From: DAOTTI01 sp034437795
GTDB taxonomy: Bacteria > Chloroflexota > UBA11872 > UBA12225
Direction: 5' to 3'
Length of the DNA: 54,445 bases
Assembly (NCBI GenBank): GCA_034437795.1
Contig: DAOTTI010000006.1
Coordinates: 1 to 54,445, forward strand
In this document: piece after piece, positions 27,228 through 35,225 of the stretch
Layout: every line of letters begins with the position of its first letter
Numbering within the stretch: the stretch's first letter is position 1
Position numbers and translations under genes: made by a program
The notes under the pieces: model-generated
Databases searched by the model: none
What the model saw: only the letters and a program-made list of their open reading frames with translations
What the model was told of the DNA's origin: nothing

Positions 27228-28388
27228 CTACGGCGATGCGGGCCGCGCGCTCAGCTCGTCAGGCAGGCCATCTTCCACGCCCCGCGGGACGCCGGGTAGG
27301 GCTTCCTGGTCCAGCGGCTCCCCCGGCGCGATGCCGGCCCCGTGGACCAGCAGCACGTACATCGTGCCGAAGATCGGCAGGTGGCCGAGCAGCTCCTGGG
27401 GCGGGAGAAACGGCACCGTCACGTTGAACGGCACCCACATGCCGAGGATGACCACGCGGGTGAGCAGGCCGCTGGCCAGCAGCACGCCGATGGTCGCCTC
27501 CACGACCCCCGCGACCAGGACGAAGAGGTCGTCCGAGAACCAGGTCAGCCCCAGCAGGTAGCGGGGCACGTTGAAGTGGGGGTAATCGGCCAGGAAGGCT
27601 GCGCCGATATCGGGGTTCCAGATCTTCTCGTCCAGGGCAGGGCCGATTAGGGAGAGGCCGGCCAGGATGCGCAGCGCCGCCACGGCGCGGGCGGACCAGG
27701 CGCGGTGCCGGGCGCGGAACCACGGCCGGACGTGGCCGGCGGTCACTGCCGAGCGCCCGATGATCAGCACCGCCACGGCGATGCCGGCCCACAGCAGTTG
27801 GTCAAGCGCGTCCAGGGGCGAGTACAGAAACGCGACCAGCACGACCAGGATGGTCAGGACGATGGCGGCCAGCCAGTCCAGGACGCCGGTGATGAAGCTG
27901 AAGGCCACCAGGATCTGCGCGGCCGCCAGCAGCAGGCCGGCCGGACCGGCCGGCAGGCGAAGGTGCGGGGCCAGGAGCGCCTGGTGCACCGCGACGAACA
28001 CCAGGGTAATGGCGGCGTGGACGGACAGCAGAGTGGGGGCGCCGATGGCCATGCGCCGCAGGAACCGGAGCCTGGGCCAGTGCGGGTCGCCCGCCACACG
28101 CTGCAGCAGGTACATGAGCCCAACCGCCCCCAGGACGGCGCCGGCGGTGAGGGCCGTCCGCTCGCTCGCGATCAGGTCGGGACGCAGCGGAAAGCGGGCG
28201 GGGTCCTCGAACCACTTGACGTGCGCCACCGCGGTCCGCGGGAACAGGGCAGCCGCCAGCATGGCGGCCAGGAGCAACGCCAGGACAGCTCCGGCACGAC
28301 CCGACGGGTGGTACCGAAACCAATGGCGGAGACCGAGTAGCAGCCGAAGCAGCGCCAGACCTGCCCCGGTGGCGCGCGACGGACCCAT
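27228..28388 (-). CDS. Multi-pass membrane protein, DoxX-like
   Basis: About 386 residues from the ATG at 28388; an in-frame start at 28448 would add 20 Arg-rich residues. Around nine or ten hydrophobic segments are visible. An N-terminal block contains AVAHVKWFEDPARFPLRPD, and the C-terminal third (LRILAGLSLIGPALDEKIWN, then GVVEATIGVLLASGLLTRVV) resembles the DoxX family of quinol/thiol-linked membrane proteins. The specific role is unknown. It lies downstream of IspH in the same direction, about 215 bp away, separated by a repeat. Confidence 0.65.
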   Translation of the reverse strand: MGPSRATGAGLALLRLLLGLRHWFRYHPSGRAGAVLALLLAAMLAAALFPRTAVAHVKWFEDPARFPLRPDLIASERTALTAGAVLGAVGLMYLLQRVAGDPHWPRLRFLRRMAIGAPTLLSVHAAITLVFVAVHQALLAPHLRLPAGPAGLLLAAAQILVAFSFITGVLDWLAAIVLTILVVLVAFLYSPLDALDQLLWAGIAVAVLIIGRSAVTAGHVRPWFRARHRAWSARAVAALRILAGLSLIGPALDEKIWNPDIGAAFLADYPHFNVPRYLLGLTWFSDDLFVLVAGVVEATIGVLLASGLLTRVVILGMWVPFNVTVPFLPPQELLGHLPIFGTMYVLLVHGAGIAPGEPLDQEALPGVPRGVEDGLPDELSARPASP

Positions 28389-28495
28389 GGCACTCAGGAT
28401 ACGCCACGGCCTGCTGCATACTTCGCGCCGCGCCCGCCGGCGGGGCACAGGCGCCTACCAGCCCAGGTCAGCCTGGATTGGACACGGTCGGCAAG

Positions 28496-28545
28496 GTGTC
28501 CCCTCTCCCCTTGGGGGAGGGCCAGGGTGAGGGGTTGGAAGGCGA
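28496..28545. repeat. Dispersed palindromic element
   Basis: GTCCCCTCTCCCCTTGGGGG with AGGGCCAGGGTGAGGGGTTG. It lies between the IspH stop and the DoxX-like gene. Confidence 0.65.
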
Positions 28546-28602
28546 CTAATCCGTCATGCCCCTGCGGAGCAACAGCGACCGATGAAAGGACTCGCCTGCG
28601 GG

Positions 28603-29523
28603 TCAGGGAATGGGCGGGAGGCTGAACTGTAGGCGCTCGGTTTCGAGCACCTCTTCGTGGACCGTCGCGCCGCGAGCGCGGAAGTACTCCACCGCCTCCT
28701 GCACCAGCGCTTCGGGGGTGGACGCGCCGGCGGTCAGGCCGGCGGCGGTCGCCCCCTCCAGCCACGACGACTGGAGCTCGTCGATCCTGCCCAGCAGATA
28801 GGCCGGCGTGCCTTCAGCAGTGGCGACCTCGCGCAGGCGGACCGAGTTGGAGCTGGTCGGATCGCCTAACACCAGCACCACGTCCACCTGCCGCGCCAGC
28901 CAGCGAACGGCCGCCTGCCGGTTCTTGGTGGCGAAGCAGATGTCGTCCACGCGAGGCTGCGCCAACGCGGGAAAGCGCGCGCGCAGGGCGTCAACCACGG
29001 GCGCGACGTCGTCCGGACTGAGGGTCGTCTGCGTCACGCAGGCCACGCGCCCGGGATCGCGCACAACGACGCCGGCCACGTCCTCCGGTCGCTGCACCAG
29101 GTGCACCCGTCCCGGCACCTGGCCGAGCGTGCCGATCACCTCGTCGTGGCCGGCGTGCCCAACCAGGATCACGTCGTAGCCACCGGCGACGAAGCGCAGC
29201 ACCTCCTGGTGCACCTTGGCCACCAGCGGGCAGGTCGCGTCGATCAGGGCCAGGCCCCGCGCCGCCGCGGCATGGCGCACCACCGGAGCGACGCCGTGGG
29301 CGCTGACGATCACCGGCGCCCCCGCAGGGACGTCCTCCACCTCCTGGACGAATACGGCCCCCATCTGCTCCAGCCGCCGTACCACGTGCGGGTTGTGCAC
29401 GATGGCGCGCCGCACGTACACTGGCGCCCCCAGGCGCGCCAGCGCCAGCTCCACCAGCTCCACCGCCCGCACTACCCCCGCGCAGAACCCCCGCGGCGCC
29501 ACGACGATCAGACGCTCGACCAT
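28603..29523 (-). CDS. ispH: 4-hydroxy-3-methylbut-2-enyl diphosphate reductase (IspH/LytB)
   Basis: 306 residues, normal for the family. The three iron-sulfur cysteines are Cys14 (RGFCAGVVRAVELV), Cys98 (LIDATCPLV) and Cys196 (DDICFATKNRQAAV). Substrate and proton-relay motifs are present: IVHNPHVVRRL, SAHGVAP, GHAGHDEVIGTLG and VTQTTLS. It makes IPP and DMAPP from HMBPP in the last step of the MEP pathway, in the cytoplasm. It lies 18 bp after a YjbQ-family gene, probably in one transcript, and 1-9 kb downstream of a diterpene synthase operon that would consume its products through GGPP. No GGPP synthase is in the window. Confidence 0.97.
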   Translation of the reverse strand: MVERLIVVAPRGFCAGVVRAVELVELALARLGAPVYVRRAIVHNPHVVRRLEQMGAVFVQEVEDVPAGAPVIVSAHGVAPVVRHAAAARGLALIDATCPLVAKVHQEVLRFVAGGYDVILVGHAGHDEVIGTLGQVPGRVHLVQRPEDVAGVVVRDPGRVACVTQTTLSPDDVAPVVDALRARFPALAQPRVDDICFATKNRQAAVRWLARQVDVVLVLGDPTSSNSVRLREVATAEGTPAYLLGRIDELQSSWLEGATAAGLTAGASTPEALVQEAVEYFRARGATVHEEVLETERLQFSLPPIP

Positions 29524-29541
29524 GGGCTCTCCACTGCTGCC

Positions 29542-29982
29542 TCAGCAGCCAATGGCCTGGACGACGAACTCGCGCGCGGCCGGCCCGTCGAGCTCAACCA
29601 GGAAGACCCGCTGCCAGCGCCCCAGCAGCAGCGCCCCGCCCGCGACCGGCACGCTCTCGCTCGCCCCGAGCAAGAGGCTGCGGCAGTGGGCGTGGCCGTT
29701 GACCCGCTCGTGCTCGGTCAGGTTCACGGTGCGCACGCTGAAGTCGTCGTGCCGGTAGTTGCCTTCCGGCGCCAGCCGGTCGAGTAGCTGCGCCATATCC
29801 TCCAGCAGCAGGGGCTCGTGTTCGTTGACGCGGATGGCAGCCGTCGTGTGGCGCGAGAAGACCACGACGTACCCATCCTCAATGCGGGCGTCGGCCACAC
29901 AGCGGGCGACCGCGTCTGTCACGTCCACGAACTCCATCCGCTGCATGGTGCGGACCGTCTCGATCCGCGTCAGGACGCGCAT
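29542..29982 (-). CDS. yjbQ: YjbQ/UPF0047-family protein
   Basis: 146 residues from the ATG at 29982, giving the family's usual length. The conserved blocks are VVVFSRHTTAAIRVNEHEPL, YRHDDFSVRT, NGHAHCRSLLLGASESVPV and LGRWQRVFLVELDGPAAREF, with the histidines and glutamate expected to hold a metal. A longer start at 30168, behind GGGAGAG, would add 62 residues (MAIAHLPAETPV...) that are not part of the family; it cannot be ruled out. Members have weak thiamine-phosphate synthase activity but their true role is unclear. The ispH gene follows 18 bp downstream. Confidence 0.85.
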   Translation of the reverse strand: MRVLTRIETVRTMQRMEFVDVTDAVARCVADARIEDGYVVVFSRHTTAAIRVNEHEPLLLEDMAQLLDRLAPEGNYRHDDFSVRTVNLTEHERVNGHAHCRSLLLGASESVPVAGGALLLGRWQRVFLVELDGPAAREFVVQAIGC

Positions 29983-30270
29983 CCCGCCGCCAGCCAGGAC
30001 CCGCGCTACGTCCACACCCGCGCTCCCGGCCGCCCGACCGGATCGCTCGTCCCGAAGCAAGCCCCGGCCAGCGGCGGCACGGTGGGCCGGCGAGGCGCTG
30101 AGGAGCGTTCCCCGCGCTGGCGTGCCCTCACGGACGGGCGTCTCTGCCGGTAGGTGTGCTATGGCCATATGTGCTCTCCCTTCAATCTCTGTACCCAGGT
30201 GATGCGGCCCCGAGTGTGCCGGCAGGGACTGCCGGCGCGCGACGAGCAGGGTGCGCGACTGAGGTCCCAT

Positions 30271-30334
30271 TCGTCCTGCGCCTTTGTCGTCCTGCGTCTT
30301 TGTCGTCCTGCGTCTTTGTCGTCCTTCATCTTTC
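30271..30334. repeat. Four tandem 16-bp repeats
   Basis: Unit TCGTCCTGCGTCTTTG repeated four times with few changes, ending 31 bp before the 3' end of the GGDEF-EAL gene (its stop is at 30366). On the minus strand it is purine-rich (GACGAAAGATGAAGGACGAC). Likely a slippage-prone microsatellite in the 3' untranslated region. Confidence 0.7.
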
Positions 30335-30365
30335 GTCTAGCCATCCCCGCGCCGTGCCCGACGTT

Positions 30366-32846
30366 CTAGGTTGCGGCCGGTAGCGCCGCCACTGCCCGAC
30401 CGGGCGACCACGCCGACTGGTTCAGCCAGCGGATGAAGTCGGCGGCCGCAAGTGGCCGGCTCACGTAGAACCCCTGCACCAGGTCGCAGCCCAGGCTGGC
30501 CAGCAGGTCCCAGGTCGCCTGATCCTCCACGCCCTCCGCCACCACCTTCAGGCCCAGCTCGTGGCTCAGACCAATCGTCGAACGGACGATGGCCGCATCG
30601 TTGCGATCCGTCACCATCTGGCGCACGAAGGACTTGTCGATCTTGATCTCGCTTACCGGCAGGTCCTTGAGGTAGGCCAGCGAGGAGTAGCCGGTGCCGA
30701 AGTCGTCGATGGCCACCTGCACGTCCATCGCCTTGAGGCGGGCCAGGATGTGCATCGCCCGCACGGGATCGGCCATGAGGCTGCTCTCCGTAATCTCCAC
30801 CTTGAGCAGCGACGGCGGCACGCCCCGCGCCTGCAGCAACCGCGCGATCTGGTTGGGCAACTCCCAGTCGTGCAGGTTGCGCATGGAGAGGTTGACTGCC
30901 ACCGGCAGCTGCAGGCCCGCGTCCCGCCAGGCGCGACACTGGCGCAACGCCGCGTCGAGCACCCACAGGCTCAGGGGCCGGATCAGCCCCGTCTGCTCGG
31001 CCAGCGGAATGAACTCATCGGGGCGCAGCTCCCCCCGCTGCGGGTGCTGCCAGCGCACCAGCGCCTCCACCCACACGATCTTCTGCGTGCGGCAGTCCAC
31101 CTTGGGCTGGTAGTGCAGCACCAGCTCTCCCCGCTCGATCGCCCGCCGCAGGTCGCCGACCAGCGCCAGCCGGTCGGGGCTGTGGTCATCCTGGTCCAGG
31201 GCGTACATGGCGTACCCGCTGTTGTTGCGCTTGGCCAGGTACATGGCCACGTCGGCGCGGCGCAGGAGCGTGCCCCCGTCGTCGCCGTGCTCAGGGGAGA
31301 GCGCGATGCCGATGCTGGCCCCCACGTCGAACGATTGCCCTTCCAGCAGGAAAGGGCGCTCCAGCGCGCGCAGCAGGCGCAGCGCAGTGTGCACGGCGCC
31401 CGCGGCATCCGTGCCGGAGAGCAGGATGGCGAACTCATCGCCACCCAGGCGCGCTACCGTATCGGGGCTGCGGACAGTCTCCTGGATGCGGGTACCTACC
31501 TGCCGCAGCAGGAGATCGCCGCAGTGGTGGCCAAAGGTGTCGTTCACCTCTTTGAAGCGGTCGAGGTCCATCACCAGCAAGGCCACGCCCCGCCCGTCGC
31601 GGCGCGCGGCCAGCAGCGCCTGCCGCAGCCGGTCGTGCAGCAAGGTGCGGTTCGGGAGCCCGGTCAGGCTATCGTGCAGCGCCTGATGCTCCAGGAGCTG
31701 CTCCGCCCGCTTGCGCTCGGTGATATCGCGGATGCTGACGACGGATAGGTGCTGCGCCTGCAGGCGAGTGTGGCTGATGGCCACGTCCATGGGGAAGGTG
31801 CTCCCATCACGGCGGCGCCCGGCCGCCTCGCGCCGGCGCAGGCCCGGGTGCTGGGCCGGCGCTACGTCCGGCAGCGGGCCCAGGTGGGGGTCCAGCACGT
31901 GGGCGTCGGCTGGCGGCAGCAGCAGCCCCACGTGCCGGCCCACCACCTCGGCCGCGCGGTAGCCGAAGATCTGCTCCGCCGCCGGATTAAAGGAACGGAT
32001 GGCGCCCTGCTCGTCAAGGGTGATGATCCCGTCGGCCACGTTGTCCATCACGGCGCGGAGGTGGGCCTCGCTCTCGCGCAGGGCCTCGGCCTGGCGGCGC
32101 GACTCGTCGTGGAGCTGCGCGTTGCGGATGGCGTTGGCGGCGAGCGTGCCCACCGCGTCCAGCAGCTTGGCGTCGATCGATGAGAAGGGCTTGGCCTCCG
32201 GCCCGCGGGCGACCAGCAGGCTGCCGGTGATCTGGCCGGCGCTCCGCAGGGTGGTGGTCAGGCAGGACGCCGCCTCACCGGCTACCGACCGCGGCGCGGC
32301 CGAGCTCGTCTGCCGGTCCCCTCGCTCCCCACAGGCGCGCACGCTCCCGTCCGCCAGGCACAGCTCCGCCCAGGTGGCGTGCAAGGCGCCGACGATGGCC
32401 TGCAGGACGAAGTCCACTGTCGCGTCAACGCCCCGCTGGCTGGTCAGGGACTCGCCCAGCTCGTACAGCAGGTGGAGCTCCTCATAGACGTGGATGATCT
32501 CCCCCGCCAGGCTCTCGACCTCACCGGCCCCCACCCAGACGTCGCCGATCCACGCCGCTGCCGTCTCAGCGGCCAGCGCCAGGGCGGCCCTGGACGCGGC
32601 ATCGCCGGCCGCGCCCTCCGCCCGCACGGTCGCCACCACGGCGCCGCCCGCGAGCACCGGCGCCTCCACCCCGGCCACAGTCCCCGTACCGGCGGGGGCG
32701 ACGTCCGCACCGGCTGCCGCCAGGAGGCGCCCGTCCGCACCGGCGAGTGAGAGCCGGCCGGCCCCGAGACGGGCGGCGGCGGCCAGCACCCGCTCCAGGG
32801 TGCTCACTGGCACCGGGCAGGCCGCCTCACGCGGGTCAGCGGCCAT
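30366..32846 (-). CDS. GAF-PAS-GGDEF-EAL cyclic-di-GMP turnover protein
   Basis: 826 residues from the ATG at 32846, behind GGAGGGGG and overlapping the kinase stop by 11 bp. A GAF-like N-terminal region (about 95-240), a PAS domain (AVMDNVADGIITLDEQGAIR), then GGDEF with the exact active-site VARLGGDEFAILLSG and an RxxD inhibitory site five residues before it (RSPDTVARL), then EAL with EALVRW, NLSMRNL, EITESSLM, IDDFGTGYSSLAYLKDLP, VAEGVED and QGFYVSRPL. All catalytic residues of both domains are present, so synthesis and hydrolysis of c-di-GMP are both possible. No membrane segment, so it is cytoplasmic. It closes the terpene/signalling operon. Confidence 0.95.
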   Translation of the reverse strand: MAADPREAACPVPVSTLERVLAAAARLGAGRLSLAGADGRLLAAAGADVAPAGTGTVAGVEAPVLAGGAVVATVRAEGAAGDAASRAALALAAETAAAWIGDVWVGAGEVESLAGEIIHVYEELHLLYELGESLTSQRGVDATVDFVLQAIVGALHATWAELCLADGSVRACGERGDRQTSSAAPRSVAGEAASCLTTTLRSAGQITGSLLVARGPEAKPFSSIDAKLLDAVGTLAANAIRNAQLHDESRRQAEALRESEAHLRAVMDNVADGIITLDEQGAIRSFNPAAEQIFGYRAAEVVGRHVGLLLPPADAHVLDPHLGPLPDVAPAQHPGLRRREAAGRRRDGSTFPMDVAISHTRLQAQHLSVVSIRDITERKRAEQLLEHQALHDSLTGLPNRTLLHDRLRQALLAARRDGRGVALLVMDLDRFKEVNDTFGHHCGDLLLRQVGTRIQETVRSPDTVARLGGDEFAILLSGTDAAGAVHTALRLLRALERPFLLEGQSFDVGASIGIALSPEHGDDGGTLLRRADVAMYLAKRNNSGYAMYALDQDDHSPDRLALVGDLRRAIERGELVLHYQPKVDCRTQKIVWVEALVRWQHPQRGELRPDEFIPLAEQTGLIRPLSLWVLDAALRQCRAWRDAGLQLPVAVNLSMRNLHDWELPNQIARLLQARGVPPSLLKVEITESSLMADPVRAMHILARLKAMDVQVAIDDFGTGYSSLAYLKDLPVSEIKIDKSFVRQMVTDRNDAAIVRSTIGLSHELGLKVVAEGVEDQATWDLLASLGCDLVQGFYVSRPLAAADFIRWLNQSAWSPGRAVAALPAAT

Positions 32847-34821
32847 GCGCCCCCTCCGGCTGCGCCGGGCGGCGCGGGGCCGCAAGTGCCGGCTCCTCCT
32901 CTCCCGCGACGGCGCCGGCCCCTGCCTTCAGCGCCACGGTGAAGGTGCTCCCCGCCCCCGGCGCCGACTCCACCCACAGCCGGCCCTGGTGGTACTGGAC
33001 GATGTCGCGGCAGATGGCCAGCCCTAGGCCTGTGCCGCGGGGCTTGTCGGTCAGCATCTCACCCACCTGCTGGAACTTCTCGAAGATCCGCTCCTGGTCC
33101 TGCGGGGCGATCCCGATGCCGGTGTCCGAGACGGAGACGTGCACCTCGTCGCCCACGCGGGCGGCCCGCAGCGTGATCGTGCCGCTGGGGGTGAACTTCA
33201 CCGCGTTGCTGATCAGATTGCCGAGCACCTGGTGCAGCCGGTCGCGGTCCCCGCGCACCACCGGCAGGTCCGGCTCGATGTCCAGCACGAACGAGAGCTG
33301 GTGCTTGTCGATCAAAGGGGTGTAGGTGCGGGCGCTATCACGCACCAGAGCGCCGATATCCAGGTCGGCCATGTGCCAGTCCATCTGCCCCGCCTCGATC
33401 TTGGAGATGTCCAGCACGTCATTCACCAGGCGCGTCAGCCGCTCGCTCTCGGCGTTGACGATGCCGATGAACTCCTTCTGGGTGGCGGGATCGTCGTCGT
33501 ACGACAGGAGCAGCTCGGAGAAGGCGCGAATGGAGCTGAGCGGCGTTCGTAGCTCGTGGGAGACGTTGGCGATGAAGTTGGTCTTCATCTCGTCGACGCT
33601 GAGCAGCTCCTGGTGCGCCAAGGCCAGGTCGGCGTAGGCGCGCTGCAGGTCGTGGCTGCGGCTGGCCAGCGTGCGGTAGAGCGACGCGTTCTCAATGGCC
33701 AGGGTGATGCGCTCGACGAAGGAATCGAGCATGTCCGGATCGAGCGCCGGAGTGGCCGGCCATTGAGACACCGCCACGGCCAGGGTGGCCAGGGAGATCT
33801 GGCGGGTGGGGAGCGCCAGGGTAAGCACCAGCGCTGGCTGGCCCGACGGCAGCACCTCATGGCGAAGCAGCTCGCGGCCATCGCGCCGCCACCATTCCGC
33901 CGCCGCGTCCCGCTCGCACAGCACGGCCAGCTCGCCGACCAGGCCGTCCGAACCGGCCTTCGTGCCATCGGGGCGGTGGACGACCAGCGGGAGCTGGGCC
34001 GCGCCGTCGCCCAGCCCCGCCGACGCGCGGAGCACCACGCACGTGCTGCCGAACAGGTGCGAGGCGGCCTCGGCGATGGCGTGCAGCACCGGCTCGAACT
34101 CCAGGCTGGCGCCCAGCTTGGCTGTAGCCGCGTTGAGCAGGTTGGCCTGGCGCAGGCGCTCTTGCAGGGCGGCTTCGGCCCGCTGGGCCTGCTCCCGCAG
34201 GTAGCTGGCGTAGAGGGCGGTGAGGCAGAGGAAGGCGGAGCGCAGGGCGAAGGTCGCCCCCAGTTGCTGCGAGCGACCCAGGCTCTCCAGGCCATCGAAG
34301 GTGACGAAGGTCACGGCCATGGCCAGGGATGGGCCGCGCCCGTAGCGCATCGCTGCCGACACGACGGCGGTGTACAGGATGTAATGGAACGGCGAACTGA
34401 AGCCCCCGCCCACGCTGAGCATGCCCACGACCAGCAGCCCGTCGCCGATCATGGTCACGTACCCGCGGGCGAAGAGCGCCTGGTGGCGCTGCATCAGCAA
34501 CTGCACCCCCAGGTTGTAGAGCGCGGCCACGACCAGGAGGGCGTAGGCGGCCAGCAGGCGCCGGCCGGGCAGATCGGTCAGCAGCAGGGCCGGCGCCACC
34601 AGCACAATCCCCAGCCAGCGGGCGACCACGAACTGCCACTCCAGCTTGAGCACCCTAGGCAGGTCGGCCGGGCCGTACCACAGGTGCCGCAGGCCGCGCC
34701 GGCACCACGCCAGGGCCGACTGTGCCGGCCCCAGGAGCGCGCCTGCACCCGCGGCTGCGGGGAGGCGGGCGGCGCCGTGGGCGTCCATCAGCGCCTGTGC
34801 CAGCCGCCGCAGCGCGCTCAC
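32836..34821 (-). CDS. Membrane histidine kinase with GAF domain
   Basis: 661 residues from the GTG at 34821, which overlaps the regulator stop (GTGA); longer upstream readings are out of place because they run through the regulator gene in another frame. Residues about 50-200 contain six hydrophobic segments (for example VARWLGIVLVAPALLLTDL and AAYALLVVAALYNLGVQLLM), forming a membrane sensor. A GAF-like domain follows (LLNAATAKLGASLEFEPVLH), then HisKA with NFIANVSHELRTPLSSIRAF, and an ATPase domain with NLISNAVKFTPSG, DTGIGIAPQDQERIFEKFQQ and GTGLGLAICRDIVQYHQG. It should phosphorylate the single-domain regulator encoded just before it. Signal unknown. Confidence 0.93.
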   Translation of the reverse strand: MSALRRLAQALMDAHGAARLPAAAGAGALLGPAQSALAWCRRGLRHLWYGPADLPRVLKLEWQFVVARWLGIVLVAPALLLTDLPGRRLLAAYALLVVAALYNLGVQLLMQRHQALFARGYVTMIGDGLLVVGMLSVGGGFSSPFHYILYTAVVSAAMRYGRGPSLAMAVTFVTFDGLESLGRSQQLGATFALRSAFLCLTALYASYLREQAQRAEAALQERLRQANLLNAATAKLGASLEFEPVLHAIAEAASHLFGSTCVVLRASAGLGDGAAQLPLVVHRPDGTKAGSDGLVGELAVLCERDAAAEWWRRDGRELLRHEVLPSGQPALVLTLALPTRQISLATLAVAVSQWPATPALDPDMLDSFVERITLAIENASLYRTLASRSHDLQRAYADLALAHQELLSVDEMKTNFIANVSHELRTPLSSIRAFSELLLSYDDDPATQKEFIGIVNAESERLTRLVNDVLDISKIEAGQMDWHMADLDIGALVRDSARTYTPLIDKHQLSFVLDIEPDLPVVRGDRDRLHQVLGNLISNAVKFTPSGTITLRAARVGDEVHVSVSDTGIGIAPQDQERIFEKFQQVGEMLTDKPRGTGLGLAICRDIVQYHQGRLWVESAPGAGSTFTVALKAGAGAVAGEEEPALAAPRRPAQPEGAHGR

Positions 34822-35225
34822 GCCGGCCGCCCCCCGCGCAGCAAGACCCGCACGCGCTCCGCCACCTCCCTCGGGCTGAACGGCTTGGTCATGTACTCGT
34901 CGGCGCCGCCCAGTAGCCCCCGCTCGCGGTCGATCTGCTGCCCCTTGGCGCTGAGCATGATCACGTGGGTGCCGGCCAGGTCGGGATCCTGCCGGATCTG
35001 CTCGCAGACCTCGTACCCGTTCATGCGGGGCATCATGATGTCCAGGAAGACCAGCGGCGGCCGAAGCGCGCGCACCCGCGCCAGCCCGTCCTCGCCGTTG
35101 CTGGCCGTCTCCACCTGGTAGCCCTCGCGCGTGAGCAGGTAGCTCAGCGAGCGCAGGATGTATGGCTCGTCGTCGATCAAGAGGATTGGCCCTCGCTCTG
35201 CGCGGGGCGTGCTCACATCCGTCAT
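34818..35225 (-). CDS. Single-domain response regulator (CheY-like)
   Basis: 135 residues comprising a receiver only: ILLIDDEPYILRSL, phospho-acceptor Asp62 in LVFLDIMMPRMNG, MLSAKGQ and MTKPFSPREVAERVRVLL. There is no output domain. The start ATG overlaps the stop of the diterpene cyclase (ATGA) and its own stop overlaps the kinase start (GTGA), so it is translationally coupled on both sides. It could relay phosphate to the GGDEF-EAL protein or a remote partner; this is inference. Confidence 0.95.
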   Translation of the reverse strand: MTDVSTPRAERGPILLIDDEPYILRSLSYLLTREGYQVETASNGEDGLARVRALRPPLVFLDIMMPRMNGYEVCEQIRQDPDLAGTHVIMLSAKGQQIDRERGLLGGADEYMTKPFSPREVAERVRVLLRGGRPA

